Program-made: the position numbers and the translations under genes
Shown here: positions 34,312-45,799 of the stretch, in pieces
Numbering within the stretch: the stretch's first letter is position 1
Layout of the letters: every line of letters starts with the position of its first letter
Source of the DNA: Trichostrongylus colubriformis
Taxonomy: Eukaryota > Nematoda > Chromadorea > Rhabditida > Trichostrongylidae
NCBI GenBank assembly: GCA_963978905.1
Contig: OZ022257.1
Location: 37,291,416 to 37,355,415 of the forward strand
Length of the DNA stretch: 64,000 nt
Direction: 5' to 3'
Notes under the pieces: generated by a model
Databases searched by the model: none
What the model was told of the DNA's origin: nothing
What the model saw: only the letters and a program-made list of their open reading frames with translations

Positions 34312-34611
34312 ATTTATTCGTGTAATGCTTTGCCGAACGAGGTTGTTAGGTGGGTCAGTTTATTTAAGGCCTGACGTTTCGACCTTTTCGTCGTCTTCAG
34401 AGGCCTAAAAAGTGGATCGAAGTTTGCTGACCTTTAACCTACCCGATCAAGCGCCAAAAACCCCTAGCATTTTGGACTCACCCACTCAATCCATGGAGAC
34501 GTCGAATAGACGAAAGAAAGAAATTGAACTCACTCGTGATCCACCGAGAGTGGTAGGACGTCGATACCGACTCTTGTTAGTACTGTGTGCGACTGGGAGT
34601 TACTAAACAGC
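34312..34611 (-). repeat. PLE terminal arm, sense copy
   Basis: A 300-base arm, inverted partner of 35198-35496 with a few mismatches. Downstream of, and in the same sense as, the minus-strand endonuclease frame. Confidence 0.9.
34368..34405 (-). ncRNA. Hammerhead-ribozyme-like motif, sense arm
   Basis: Minus-strand copy of the motif described at 35403-35440, in the arm downstream of the endonuclease. Confidence 0.65.
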
Positions 34612-34646
34612 GGTGGTGACAAATGACGGCGCTGTCAGTCGCGACA

Positions 34647-35190
34647 TCATTCTAACCCACAGAGCGGTACAAACGGTAGGAATTCACTTGTAATTGAAGG
34701 CCACTCATTTCTGTTGTTCATTATTGGATTCCTTACGGATATCCAAAATGCTTCTAATGCCTTTCTAGATGGAATCTCGGTCTCATGTGACAGAATTTTG
34801 CACTTCACGTCAAAGTCATTCCCGCTATGATGTTCACGTTTGTGCCTTCCAAGTGGAGTTGTTATTGATCCCCTGCTCTTACTGGCCAAGTGTTCATTTA
34901 TACGCGTTATCAAAACGCGGCCGGTCTCCCCAATATACTTGCCATTGCACGCCCTACACTCGATCTCATAAACCACACCAGATTTTGTACAGTCTCCTGT
35001 CTTACCGTAGGGGCAAATTACGCACGTCTCTGAAACACATTCGCAATCGTAGAGTCTGTTGCGTACTAGCTGACGTTTGATATTGACGTTCGGAATATTA
35101 ACAAGAACGACATCGTTCTGGAGCTGCACGAACTAGACATCGACGTATTGCTGAGGAGAATGTGTCAGAGATAAAGGGCAGACACAACGG
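34647..35190 (-). pseudogene. Second Penelope-like endonuclease remnant (GIY-YIG)
   Basis: The main frame is 34647-35129. It has no ATG head (it opens at GTG after a stop). Upstream coding similarity continues in another frame to about 35190, where the right arm begins, so there is one frameshift near 35125. Features in order are a Cys cluster (CECVSETCVICPYGKTGDC), the GIY-YIG core VVYEIECRACNGKYIGETGR with ITRINEH, a conserved RHKREHHSG, and the late Glu/Asn block RKALEAFWISVRNPIMNNR. The reverse transcriptase is missing. The protein differs clearly from the remnant at 9019-9717, so these are two different PLE families with the same truncated architecture. Confidence 0.88.
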
Positions 35191-35197
35191 TACGCGG

Positions 35198-35496
35198 CTG
35201 TTTAGTAACTCCCAGTCGCACACAGTACTAACAAGAGTCGGTAGCGACGTCCTACCACTCTCGGTGGATCACGGGTGAGTTCAATTTCTTTCTTTCGTCT
35301 ATTCGACGTCGCCATGGATTGAGTGGGTGAGTCAGAAATGCTAGGGGTTTTTGGCGCTTGATCGGGTAGGTTAAAGGTCAGCAAACTTCGATCCACTTTT
35401 TAGGCCTCTGAAGACGACGAAAAGGTCGAAACGTCAGGCCTTAAATAAACTGATCCACCTAACAACCTCGTTCGGCAAAGCATTACACGAATAATG
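35198..35496 (+). repeat. PLE terminal arm, antisense copy
   Basis: Inverted copy of 34312-34611 placed upstream of the endonuclease. The coding sequence is cut off directly at its inner edge. Confidence 0.9.
35403..35440 (+). ncRNA. Hammerhead-ribozyme-like motif (PLE terminal repeat)
   Basis: The order is GGCCT, CTGAAGA, an extra C, GAC, the loop GAAAAG, GTC, GAAAC, GTC, AGGCC. Stem I pairs GGCCU with AGGCC. Stem II pairs GAC with GUC. Stem III is two base pairs (AC with GU). The cleavage triplet is GUC. This is the complete hammerhead layout with one extra base before stem II. PLE terminal repeats are known to carry such minimal hammerheads. Confidence 0.68.
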
Positions 35497-35984
35497 TAAA
35501 TATCATGCCGAGGTTTCAAGAAGAGAGAACCTGGAGAATATTGCATTTGTTTTGCACAAAACGCATTGGCGTTCGCGCTTCAGTCGCAGCGTTGGGTAGA
35601 TTGTTAAACTCGTTCAAAATTTGTCCTGAGGGGTAGTTTGAACAGCATTACGAATATGGTTGTGTAACGCAAAATGGCCTGGTGTCCATGCCACAGCCAC
35701 AGGGCGATATGCGATATTCTTAACTAGGCGGACAGACCTCCTCTTGTGACAAGTTTCGGGGCGAGTTTGATGATCCACCAAATCTTGCCCTCGGCCTCTG
35801 TCATGCGGGCGCAAAACCGTTGCACGCCAAACAAGTGTCATATTCCTGATATACAAGTCAAACTACTCTAAAATAGAAGTTTGCAGCCGAATGGAAAGGT
35901 TTTTTCGAAAATCACCTTCTCGATTGCACCGGTTGCTACACGTAAATAGCGCCCTTCAGATCTCCCTTGCTAGATCCTCAGTGC
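35497..35984. other. Unassigned; minus-strand frame at 35614-35856
   Basis: The 80-codon minus-strand frame (ending AWTPGHFALHNHIRNAVQTT) is not recognised. No splice or signal features decide whether it is coding. Confidence 0.3.
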
Positions 35985-37460
35985 TATTTCGTTGGTTAAG
36001 AAGGGCACAGCAACCGACCCCGACAGGATTACAGCGGAATATATGAAGGATCCTGCCAGTTGTACTCAAACTCTAGCACGACTCTTCACACGCTACCTTT
36101 CGGAATGCAAGACGGAATCCCACCCCGCGGAAAGCAGCAGCTATGCCGCTGTATAAGAAGGGAAACCCACACGACATTGCAATTATCGTCCAATATACCT
36201 GTTGTGTGTAGTCTACAAGCTTTTCACTCGAGTGGTCTTGAATAAGACTGACAGAATTTTAGACGAAGGACGGCTATGAAAGCAAACAGGGTTTCGGAGA
36301 GGGATCAGTACAACTGATCCCATCCACACTCTAGTCTTACTAGAGTGTCGCGAGAGTGCAAGATACCGTTATGTGTTACATTTATCGAAAGGAAGAAAGC
36401 CTTCGACTCCGTCTTCAAGAAAGAAGCGTTTATCGGAGCCCTGGGAAACCAGGGCGCACCTACTCAGTACATAGGAATACTTGGTGTGCTCTACAGCAAT
36501 TTCGCGACTACAATTTCACTATTCTACAAGGAGATCATAACCGATGCGAGCAGATGAGTCCTTTTGGGAACGTCATGCGTCAAATGAAAAGAGAAGGCAT
36601 GGAAGTGAGGGTCGATGGCAGGCATTTACATCACCTTCGCTCCACTGACGACATCGTGCTCATTGCAACGAATATGCAGCGAGCAGAGCAAATGCTATCC
36701 GATATCGATTGCGACTGTGAAAAATCGGCTCCCAGCCAAACCTAATGAAGGCGATGATCATCAGGACCGGATTGTTAGCTGATGCCCTATCCACATTCAA
36801 TGGAACGAACATTACTAAATGCTTCTACTTTGTTTACCTAGCTCCAAAAGTCAATATGAGGAATGACTTAGCAGTAAGGCCGAGCAGAAGGAAAAGAGCC
36901 GTTTATGAGTCTTCAAGAAAATCGAGGGATCAAAGAAAATCGAGGGATCAGTGGAGAAGACCAAGAGCATCTGCGTCCATCTCTTCGATTCGCTGTCCTT
37001 TCTGCCCTGACATATGCCTCAGAGACTTGTACTGTGTGTAATCATGAAGAGCATGCGGTTGGCATCATCCAGCACGCCATCGGAAGAACAATGCTCGGAG
37101 TATCCCGTTCAACGCAAGTGCAGAGGGAAATCCGGAGTTCCGATCTCTGTCGACGATCGAAGATCAAGAACGCCGCCGTATTTCCCAAGGAATCAAAGAT
37201 TAGGTGGGCCGCACACGTCATGCGATATTGCGATGACCGTTAGACTAGAGCAGTTACCGACTGGATCCCTCTGGGCGTCAAATGTACATCTGGACGACCG
37301 TCGAGCCGTGCTCAGACTTCTTTATGAATGCTCAGCGCAAAGGAAACGAGTGGCTGCGTGTCTCTGGATCCAGAAGGGTTCACTGGACTACTCTGGATTG
37401 CGAAAGGGACGAATGGAGACATTGCTGGCTCCCGTTCGAGACTCTCGATGAGCAATGAGG
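35985..37460 (+). mobile_element. RTE-type LINE, internally deleted reverse transcriptase
   Basis: Plus-strand pieces in order are KKGTATDPDRITAEYMKDPA (36000), TQTLARLFTRYLSECKTE (36065), NYRPIYLLCVVYKLFTRVVL (36190), RKKAFDSV (36370), a palm-like HHLRSTDDIVLIATNMQRAE (36630; STDD where FADD is usual), a thumb block ALTYASETCTVCNHEEHAVG (37000) and SKIRWAAHVMRYCDDR (37200). A TDWIPLGVKCTSGRPSSR block follows, as in RTE C-termini. Several stops and at least one deletion make it inactive. Confidence 0.85.
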
Positions 37461-37520
37461 CCAGAGGAATCTCAAGGAGTGGCCCATTCATGCACATGTT
37501 TTGTTGATAGCTAGTGTTAC

Positions 37521-37634
37521 CTTGTGTTGCAACATTCCGATAAGGTAGCATTAGGCCCAGGCTGCACTTTATCACATACCTTGTGTTACAACATTCCGAT
37601 AAGGTAGCATCAGGCCCAGGCCGCACTTTATCAC
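37521..37634 (+). repeat. Two tandem 57-bp units
   Basis: ACCTTGTGTT(G/A)CAACATTCC...CAGGC(T/C)GCACTTTATCACAT occurs twice in a row with few differences. Confidence 0.85.
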
Positions 37635-39589
37635 ATTTAGAGGCAGAAAAAAATTTTTTTCTGTAAAAATGCTATATGTACTAGGGTACCTCTTCAAACG
37701 ATGAGTAGGGCTCATCCGCTGCTGTAACATTCCAGTGCAGTGATTAGCTTGCATTGAAGCACTTTGCCGGAATGTTCCCAATTGGCGATGTGGATAGGTA
37801 GCACCGACTTGGCATGTTACCAGCTCCGCAGGCAAAGATCTGGCATCAAATTTTTCGATGATCCATCGATAGAAAATTACAATAAATCATGTTTTGGAGG
37901 GTGGAATAAGGAATACCACGCAAACAGTTCATCAAAAGCGTTTTTTTGCCAATATAAGCAAGCACAGAGAAAATGTGAGAAAAGCTACCGCGTTGTCTTG
38001 TTTTTAGGTTCATATTTTATAGTGGCTTAGTTCTGTAGTTATGCACCTGACATGGTAGAAACAGTGTGAAACGTATATACGACATGTAGGGCACTGCTGA
38101 GGGTTGCAGTATTTCTTGAATTTTTGAATGTTCTGAAACAACTTATTTGACCTCCTGCAGTTTCTTTCTTTACAACAGCTCAAAGAAATCGTCATGCTTT
38201 CTCACTACAAAGAAGGCCCATTATATGTATGTGTGATTTAGATGGGCTTGCTCGTAAGGTAGGATGGGTTACGAGTTGCATCTAGAGGGTTACTCGGGAA
38301 TTCGAACTCCAGGTCTTCACTTCTCGCTCCAGCGTACCTCGGCTTTGAGTAATTTTGTCACTCAAACTGAACCACTAGAATCCACGCATATATCTATATC
38401 CCCTGACAAAAAACAAGAGCACTTATCCTTGTTTCCTGAGACTGAAGTTTGGAATAAAGTCATTAGAGGCGTATTAGGTGGACCGTCTTTCTCAAGCATT
38501 TGCACAAAAACATTTCCTGACCGTACACGAGAAATTAATATAGAAGGCTCGAAAAACGGTGTACTTGCGAATTCTAGGAAGTCACCTATTACTTGATCGT
38601 GATCAGAAATAACAAAAAGGTAAGCCTTTCTGAACATTAGGAAACGTCTTTGATCCTCACGTCATAGAAAATCTCCTTATGAAGTGTTACAGCTCAATTT
38701 GTCTTCGTGCATGACTGATTTTTTTGTATTGTTAATGAACAGACAATTTGTTTTGCTTGTGAACTCTGTAGTACGCAGTCATTTGTTAATACTCCACGGT
38801 TTGAGGGATGAATTGCTATTGGATGGCATAGCGCAAAAGGTGATGGTCTTTCAATCAAAACGAAGCACGGTCCTGTTTGCTTCTGCTTCGTATAGTATCC
38901 CTGGTCCGCTACCAGCTCTTTTTGGCGCTAAAAGACTGTCACCACTTCTTATGGTAACTTATTGTGAGCTACTATGTAACAAGTAGAGCGAATAGATGGC
39001 TCTGCAAGAACAACGCGCACATTTAGGTGAATACGCCATTGGTGTCAGTCTGGTAATGAGCCACCTTATACTATTTTACGGAAGAGCGAGGGCATATTTG
39101 CACTCGGAGCCATGAATTTGCTATCGCAACACTAATTTGGCCATAACGACCTTTTGCACAACTTGAGGACAAAAAGGTTGAGAAAATTGTTTTGGAGCAA
39201 TAATTCCTTACACTGAGGCGATCTCCGAAAGTGGAAAGTAATTGGCGTTCCCACATGACATGCACGAGGAAACCCACTGTCGAGAACGTGTTAATGGTAC
39301 TAAGCGTGACGTATCATGTTGCCAATATGACAAATAATATTTAAAGCAGCAGGTGCTATAGGTGGAGTAACTGGAACGGCTCTCTTGCAAACTTGTGGAG
39401 GAGCAACACGAGGAGGAACCTGCCAGAGAGAGACTACCACTTAATTATTACTTGACAAGATTCATTCTCATGCAAGGATATGTAGAAGGATATAGGATTA
39501 CTTTCCAATATTGTGCCATTACGAATCCCCCCCCTGGAGATGATTGAAGCTGTGGGCATCACATGTATGCGGTGTGATATTGGTGAAGC
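37635..39589. other. No gene recognised
   Basis: Frames at 38264-38596 and 38684-38986 have no domain or splice pattern. A minus-strand Pro-rich frame at 39270-39395 follows a CTGGCAG acceptor-like site, but no partner exon is evident. Confidence 0.35.
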
Positions 39590-39745
39590 TGAGAATAGAT
39601 CCTCCGCAGGACTGGAAAGCTTTATTGTAGATGAAGTAATCCGTAGTTCGTGATCAGAAGAGGCGGTAGAGTTGTTTTATTCATGAGTTAAGGAGTACTG
39701 GCCCAAGTGGCAAAGCTCGCAAAAAGTTTGGATTTATGGTTTCAC
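39590..39745 (+). repeat. Segment duplicated at 41090-41295
   Basis: GCAGGAC(T/G)(G/C)GAAAGCT, AGTAATC(C/G)GTAGTTCG(T/C)GA(T/C)CA and GAGTAC(T/G)GGCCC...GCAAAAAGTT occur in the same order in both places. The second copy lies 170-380 bases upstream of the start of the minus-strand peptide gene. Confidence 0.65.
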
Positions 39746-40614
39746 GTCATGAAGTTTCATCGCATCTTGAAACTTATTATAACTATCACAGCAAAAGACT
39801 ACATCCAGCAAGGAACCGAATGCGCCTAAAACTTCTGAAACTAGCTACCACTACCATATGCAGTCGGTACTTACGTAGCAGGAGAGCATCCCTTTCTCTT
39901 CACAACAGCCCACTGACACGCGTCGCACTACTGTTGCAAAAGATAAACCAGTACGGATACGAATACCTGCCTTAACCATCTGATTCACCTTCGAACCACC
40001 GCTTTATTCTTCAACAAGTCATCTTTGATCTTGATTTTCTGGCCGTATATTTCGCACCATACTGTGTGCTTGGATTTATCTCAATGAATATCCGGTCGCA
40101 TGTTCCGAAGTCATTTCTACTAATAAGATTCTTTGCTCTCTGACTCTTTAAATTATTTTCTTTCACTAAATTTCTTCACGTGTTGAGCTTCTAAATTGTT
40201 TTTTTGTTGAGCAATTTCATGATGATCCGCACGCAGATCTACACTGTGCAGAGCGTCCCTTTCGATTACACTTTACGTTTTTATTGGAAAACGACTCCAG
40301 TTTTTTTTTTTTACTTTACAGCATTTTCAGCAAAAGTTTGTCGGCTTCGAGTAAATGTGAGTACGGAAAGGAAAAAGGATTTGCATGGTTTTTTTTCGAT
40401 TGTAGAGAGCGGGAAGCTTTCGCAAAACTACTGTGGATACGCCCATTTCCTTGTAAATGTTTTTGAGTGCATACTAAGTCGATCCTGAGTTTACAGGCAC
40501 TATATACAAAATTTCATTACTGCTTTGAGCCAGGAAAGACGAAGCCTATACAATTAAATAGTTGATTAAGATGTTATTTAGGTAGAAGTACTGTCTTCTT
40601 CTTTCTTGCCGCGT

Positions 40615-40914
40615 TCAACGACCCCATCCACCCATTCCTCCCATTGGCGAGCCTCCTCCCATTTGCGATCCTCCCATCTGCCCATATTGGCTGCCACCAC
40701 TGCCCATTTGACCGTATTGACTGCCACCACCCATGCCGCTCATGCCACCCATGCCACTATTTCCATAATATTGTCGTTTGAAACGTAAAGGCCTGAAATC
40801 AGAATAGCAGTGAACATGTTCAGAAAAAGTAACCAGGACGACTTACAATTTACCCGGTTCTACGATTGGCACGCAGACCACAAAGAGGATGACGATCACG
40901 GAAAGCGTACGCAT
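40615..40914 (-). CDS. Secreted Gly-rich YGGWamide-like (NLP) peptide precursor
   Basis: Two exons on the minus strand (40914-40847 and 40792-40615) with a 54-bp phase-2 intron (AATT|GTAAGT ... TTTCAG|G) give 81 residues. Residues 1-20 are a signal peptide (MRTLSVIVILFVVCVPIVEP). A short propeptide leads to KR at 28-29 and then QYYGNSGMGGMSGMGGG. The tail has repeats of SQYGQMG and ends MGGMGGWGR. KR|Q suggests an N-terminal pyroglutamate, and the final Trp-Gly-Arg is a C-terminal amidation signal. This is the signature of the nematode YGGWamide NLP peptides, which in C. elegans (nlp-29 group) are epidermal antimicrobial effectors. The start was chosen because TTTCAG ends four bases before the ATG. 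Confidence 0.8.
40793..40846 (-). other. Intron of the minus-strand peptide gene
   Basis: 54 bp, GTAAGT donor and TTTCAG acceptor, phase 2, same place relative to KR|Q as in the paralogues. Confidence 0.8.
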
Positions 40915-41079
40915 TCAGCTGAAATGTACGAATAGAGAAATCATCTGTTATATAATAAAAAGGCACCTTAATACGACGCACATCTCGGTCTTCTGTTCGA
41001 AAATAATTAATTTTCAAGAGTAGTCCTTTTCCAGGTAAGTGTGTAGTGCAAACCCGTAGGCATGCATAATGGTCTGTTA

Positions 41080-41295
41080 TATGGAACTTCGACGAGAATC
41101 CTGGCAGATATAGGTGGAGCTTAGAAAAGAACCTCAGCAGGACGCGAAAGCTCTACTGTAGGAAGTAATCGGTAGTTCGCGACCAAAAGTATTCATGCTG
41201 TAGAGTTTCTGTTGCATTCAAGTCTATTTATAAGCTAAGGGGGAGTACGGGCCCGAGTGACCAGCCTTGCAAAAAGTTCAAGCGTATGATTTGCT
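41080..41295 (+). repeat. Partner of the 39590-39745 segment
   Basis: Diverged duplicate described at 39590. It lies in the presumed upstream region of the gene at 40615-40914. Confidence 0.6.
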
Positions 41296-44200
41296 CCTAA
41301 AGTTTTCTGTAAAAGTAACCTTCTCGTGTAGTATAAGCTATATTTCATAAGAACCAAGAACAAGAGAAGTAATCAAGCGCTTCTTGAGCTCATGTGACAA
41401 CTTTAGGTGGCTTTTATAGTTTTCAATGTAATGTTTTCCACCATTTTTATGGAGTTGCTAGCTATTCCGGTTATATTGTAGTAATAACAATAGCATTGTG
41501 AATAATAGTTCATCCCAATGACGAAAAGTTGGAAGGTCTGAAGAGATGGCATCTTACATTATGAACCACTGTGATTTTCCCGGCGCTAGAAAGAGGAAAA
41601 ATAGCTCTTATGATAACTCACGGTCGACCTCACAAGACACCCATTTATATCACCACGTGATCACTGCATCAATTTCATAGGTGAAAATAGCTTGAGTGAC
41701 CAAATACTGAAGGGGTAGCAATGGCAATATAGTACGTCTGATGCGAAGACTGGATGTAATAAGAAAAAAGGTCAAGGTCATAATATACTTATGTTTACTT
41801 TACTCCAAATTGTTTTCCAACACTACCTTTTTCTTCATTTTCTTCCCTTTCTTGCCAATAGCTACTGTTTTCATGGTCAGTCTCCACCTAACTGGCTCAG
41901 TTCCAGAGATTAGGTTATACTTACCTTCTTTTCACATGAGTCCAGCTCATGTGATGGGTACAACAGATTCGATTAAATTCAGTGAAATTTAATAATGTCA
42001 GTAGTGTTTTCCACCAGTGACGGGTATGCAAATGGCGCCATAGCGCCGAGGCTGCGGCTCAGATTAACAACATTAAAACGCATGCTACAAGGTGGCTACA
42101 AATCTGCAATGTTGAAGGTAAACTTGAAGTTGGCTCTAAACTATCTCAAAACGCACAGTGGAGTGACAGTCAGGCTTATTTACACAAGAAGGTCACATGC
42201 TGAGGCAAGCCTCATTAATCAAAAAAATCGTGTCACCATTACACTTTTCTTCGACTAGCATAATTCTCCCATCAGGCTCAAAATGCAGCTCGTATGTCTT
42301 TCTTTTCCTGTAATTCGAACATTCTCACAATAGCGCTTCACAGAGCAAGGGCGGTAGACCTTCGGTCAACTGACTGCGGCTCAACGGCTGAGTGATGAGG
42401 CATCGGATAGGAGCTACGAAGGTTCTTCCAAAGATGAAAAATTACCGGATCGTACCTTGAAGCCACACAGCAAACCTACGGGGTGCGACAAGATTTAGGT
42501 AAAAAAAAAACTGTTGGAGACAACGTGTTTGGAACTGCAACTTTTTTAACTCTCCGCCAAATAAATGTCACAGAAGAACAGGTGGCCGCGTGAACAAGAT
42601 GCAACTGTAACCGGCCCTTTCGCAGAATCAATTCGAGCTATTTCACCTGGAAGCTACTACTACTGACCAGACTTAGACCGCGAGATTTGGAGAACTAGGC
42701 CTAGACCGCGAGATCTTGGGAACGCGTTTAAACAGTTACGGAGTCTGAGGGCGAAAAAGCGATCATTACAGCTTTCACCGAGAAGCTGGTGACATACTTA
42801 TCCAAATTCGACATTTTAAAGTGGTTGAACTCGTCGCATCGAGACGAATTCAAAGTTTTCAATTTTTTCTTATTTTATTCACCACAAGTTATAGCGGTGC
42901 GACGGTTTGCGTCGGTTAACCCGTCGTCAGGTGTCGATTCCTCAGAACATATGAGCCTTGTTATGGAGGTCTGTGGTGCTCAGCTTATTTGTTGGAGTCT
43001 TGCAAAGCCATCTTCAAAAACTTCAGATAAGTGAAAGTACTGGGGATCCGGTAACATCATTATTCGTTACGGAAGCATGGCCGAATCCAGTGGGTTGTGT
43101 TACATACATAATAGTCGCTGGGTGAAAACGAAAACGAACCATGTGGAATTAGTTCTGAGAGATGTATGGGGTGTATTTATCGTGAACATATTTAACAACA
43201 TTTTAAGAAGTCTGCTAATCTGTCAATTTTGAGAAGAGTTCAATAAACACGGAACTCAAAGAGGTATTACAGTTGATGCATTGCACGTGTTTCTAACAAT
43301 CGCGGATGATGAGGAGCTTACGCAGTGTTGTGTGTATAGATAGGCAAACTTTTTGATAATATTTACGATTGCCCATTCTGTCGATGTTCCTGGGTTTAGA
43401 GGCACTACACTTGAGATTTCATCACTAACTTAGGTTTAGAAAGGCGATGCCTGCTCAAATTTAAGAAGTGCTGAGATATCGGTCTCTTTCTTGCAGGATC
43501 AATACGCTTCCCGAGCATTCACGAAATGTTGCTAACCTCATTGTTTATAGCTACAAAGCAAAGGTTTCCTTTGTACTTCTACCAATTTGTATGAGAGTAG
43601 GTAAGTCTATTCCCTTGTCTGATCATGTTTGTGTTCTGCAATCCTTCGATTACCATGCAGAGGAATGGTGACTCCGTACTCGCAGCTTTTCACAGCCTTT
43701 ACGTGATTTAAACGATTGTTAGTGTGGTCCCGTATGAAGTTTTTCGTTTTCAGTAATTCGAAGTGGTGTATGGCAGCACTTCACAGTCGCTAGTGTCAGC
43801 AACAAGCGGACGCGCAAACCAGACGCATGATTACAGCTGAAAACATTACAATAAAATACTAGCTATAAAAACATATTATGGTCATTATTCACTCCACTCC
43901 ATTGGTTTTTCTAAATGCAGTGTGTTAGTCTTATTTGGAGCTGGTGCGTGTGAGACCAAGCATCCTCAGAAATGCCCCCTCATCCACTACTTATTTACCA
44001 TATTACTTCTTCACCTCTGACCATGGGATATTTTTCTTTTTCGTGTCTTTTGCTTCATCAGATCATCCTAGTACTGTTCGCACATGCAATAGGTAGCAGT
44101 AAACAATGATCGCATACCAGCGAGAAAAACTGCTATAGTTTACTGCACCGGCTATCCTCATTTAGTAATGGTTACACAAACATTAGCTGCAGAACAGTGG

Positions 44201-44865
44201 TGCGGGTTATGAGAGAACGAGAACCGTGAAAAAGCTGACTGATAGAAAGAAATGCTGCGGAAGTCACCTCCGAAAAGTTCAGAGATTGCCTGTGTGGACC
44301 CAACGAAAAACATAAATCAGGGGAACGGTAGGGCCAACTGGAAGATTCGAGCTGGAACAACAGTAGTAATGCTGATAGCGGTCAGCGATAGCTCTGCAAG
44401 GGTCAAGATGCCCAATTTTCCAGCAGAACCCCATTTACAGAGTTGTTGTGGACAGCTTCCAATTTCCAAATGACTTTCTGATTTCTAAAAAAAGACTAGA
44501 TCTGTAGATGGATGAACTAGTAGACGAAAACACTTTGCCAACTGTAATGAGGGCGCATAGGCCCTCAATGTGCAAGCTTCGCGTAATCTAAAGAGTTCCT
44601 CTGAAATGTGGGAAATGTTTTGTTCGACTGGATCGAAAAGTGCGGTGGTCTTGGGATATGTAAAAGTATCACGGAACCGTGCCACGTCGATCCATCGAAC
44701 TGGTTTTACAGCGAGCCCAAATCAACTATCAGTTTCTTGAAATGCCTTGTTAATCGAGTCACTGAAGTACAAACGGCGAAGTGTAGCATGAGGTAGTCGA
44801 AACCAGAGGAATACTTCTGAAGAGAATTTTCGAGTGCCATCTCTTTTGAGAAAAGTCGTTCTTTC
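41296..44865. other. No gene recognised
   Basis: Several short frames but no domain, repeat or splice structure could be supported. Confidence 0.4.
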
Positions 44866-44866
44866 T

Positions 44867-45133
44867 ATGGACAGCCAATTAGTTTTTTGTTTATCTTTTG
44901 TTTTGTTTATCTGTGCTAAGAGTGCTAAGAAATTTCTTTCAACGTTCTCTTATTATAAAGTTATTACAGTGATCCAGCCGCATACAGCTAGCAGTCGGTC
45001 ATCGAGACGTCTGTCAACTGATTGTAAACCACACTCAGCAGGAGCTTCAGTGAGTGTCTATCTTGCAAGCTTCCTTTCGTGCGGTGCTGCTTCTGTGACA
45101 AAAGTATCTCCTCCTTATACAAGTGTAGAATAG
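44867..45133 (+). CDS. Possible small secreted protein
   Basis: An 88-codon frame from ATG 44867 has a signal-like hydrophobic start (MDSQLVFCLSFVLFICAKSA) and a Ser-rich remainder. No acceptor site precedes the ATG closely and no homology is recognised. It ends 85 bases before the peptide gene at 45219, so it could equally be chance in that gene's upstream region. Confidence 0.2.
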   Translation: MDSQLVFCLSFVLFICAKSAKKFLSTFSYYKVITVIQPHTASSRSSRRLSTDCKPHSAGASVSVYLASFLSCGAASVTKVSPPYTSVE

Positions 45134-45202
45134 TTCGGAGGCATAGGTGTTAGTAATGTTTGTGGCTATTTTTCTATCGTTACTGATTCGACTTCTCCAT
45201 AT

Positions 45203-45216
45203 TCATTTCATTTCAG
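45203..45216 (+). promoter_or_regulatory. Putative spliced-leader trans-splice acceptor
   Basis: TCATTTCATTTCAG ends two bases before the ATG at 45219. Confidence 0.6.
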
Positions 45217-45218
45217 CT

Positions 45219-45794
45219 ATGATTCGATTGGTATTTGATTCGCTCGTTTCTATGAGCACGTTTTTCATAATGGCAATATTAGCAATGGTTTCTGCAACAT
45301 TCGGATCACCTATTTCGGCCGAGGAACATGTTTCATCCGGAGAGAGGTGAGCATTTCCTGACTACATAGGATTCTACTCAGCTTGCACAACAGCCTTCAT
45401 TTTTAGGTTACCACGGATGAAGCGTCAATTTTTTCCACCTTTTGGTGGCCAAGGGAACATGGGCGGTATGGGTGGTAATGGTATGGGAGGTGGAGGAAGG
45501 GGTGGTGCGGGTGGGGGTCGTGGACGCGGAGGTGGGGCAGGCAGAGGTGGAGGAGCAGGAAGAGGAGGTGGAGGAGCAGGAAGAGGAGGTGGAGCTGCGG
45601 CTGCTAATGGACAAGGTGGTGGAGGTGGAATGGGTGGAGGTGGGCAGCAGGGACAGGGTGGTTTCGGTGGATTTGGCCCGGGACGAGGTGGTTGGGGTGG
45701 GCAACAAGGTGGTTTCGGTGGATTTGGTCCTCCACGAGGTGGTTTTGGTCCCTGGGGTCCTCCACGCGGCGGGTTTTTGGGATGGGGCCGATGA
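45219..45794 (+). CDS. Secreted Gly/Arg-repeat peptide precursor of the same family
   Basis: Exons 45219-45346 and 45407-45794 with a 60-bp phase-2 intron (AGAG|GTGAGC ... TTTTAG|G) give 171 residues. Residues 12-28 form a hydrophobic signal core. The signal may start at the internal Met-12 instead of Met-1. KR at 48-49 is followed by QFFPPFGGQGNMGG. The long tail begins with Gly-Met repeats, passes through GRGGGAGRGGG-type repeats, then GGFGGFGP and PPRGGFGP blocks, and ends FLGWGR. It shares the KR|QFF junction with the gene at 13465 and the GWGR end with the genes at 40615 and 53384. An AATAAA polyadenylation signal (45794-45799) overlaps the stop codon. It is about twice the size of its siblings because of repeat expansion. 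Confidence 0.8.
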
Positions 45795-45799
45795 ATAAA
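45794..45799 (+). terminator. Polyadenylation signal overlapping the stop codon
   Basis: AATAAA begins at the last base of the TGA stop, followed by a T-rich stretch. Confidence 0.6.

Noticed and set aside
38264..38986. Two plus-strand frames of about 100 codons
   Set aside because: No domain, no splice signals and no repeat similarity. Likely chance in this composition.
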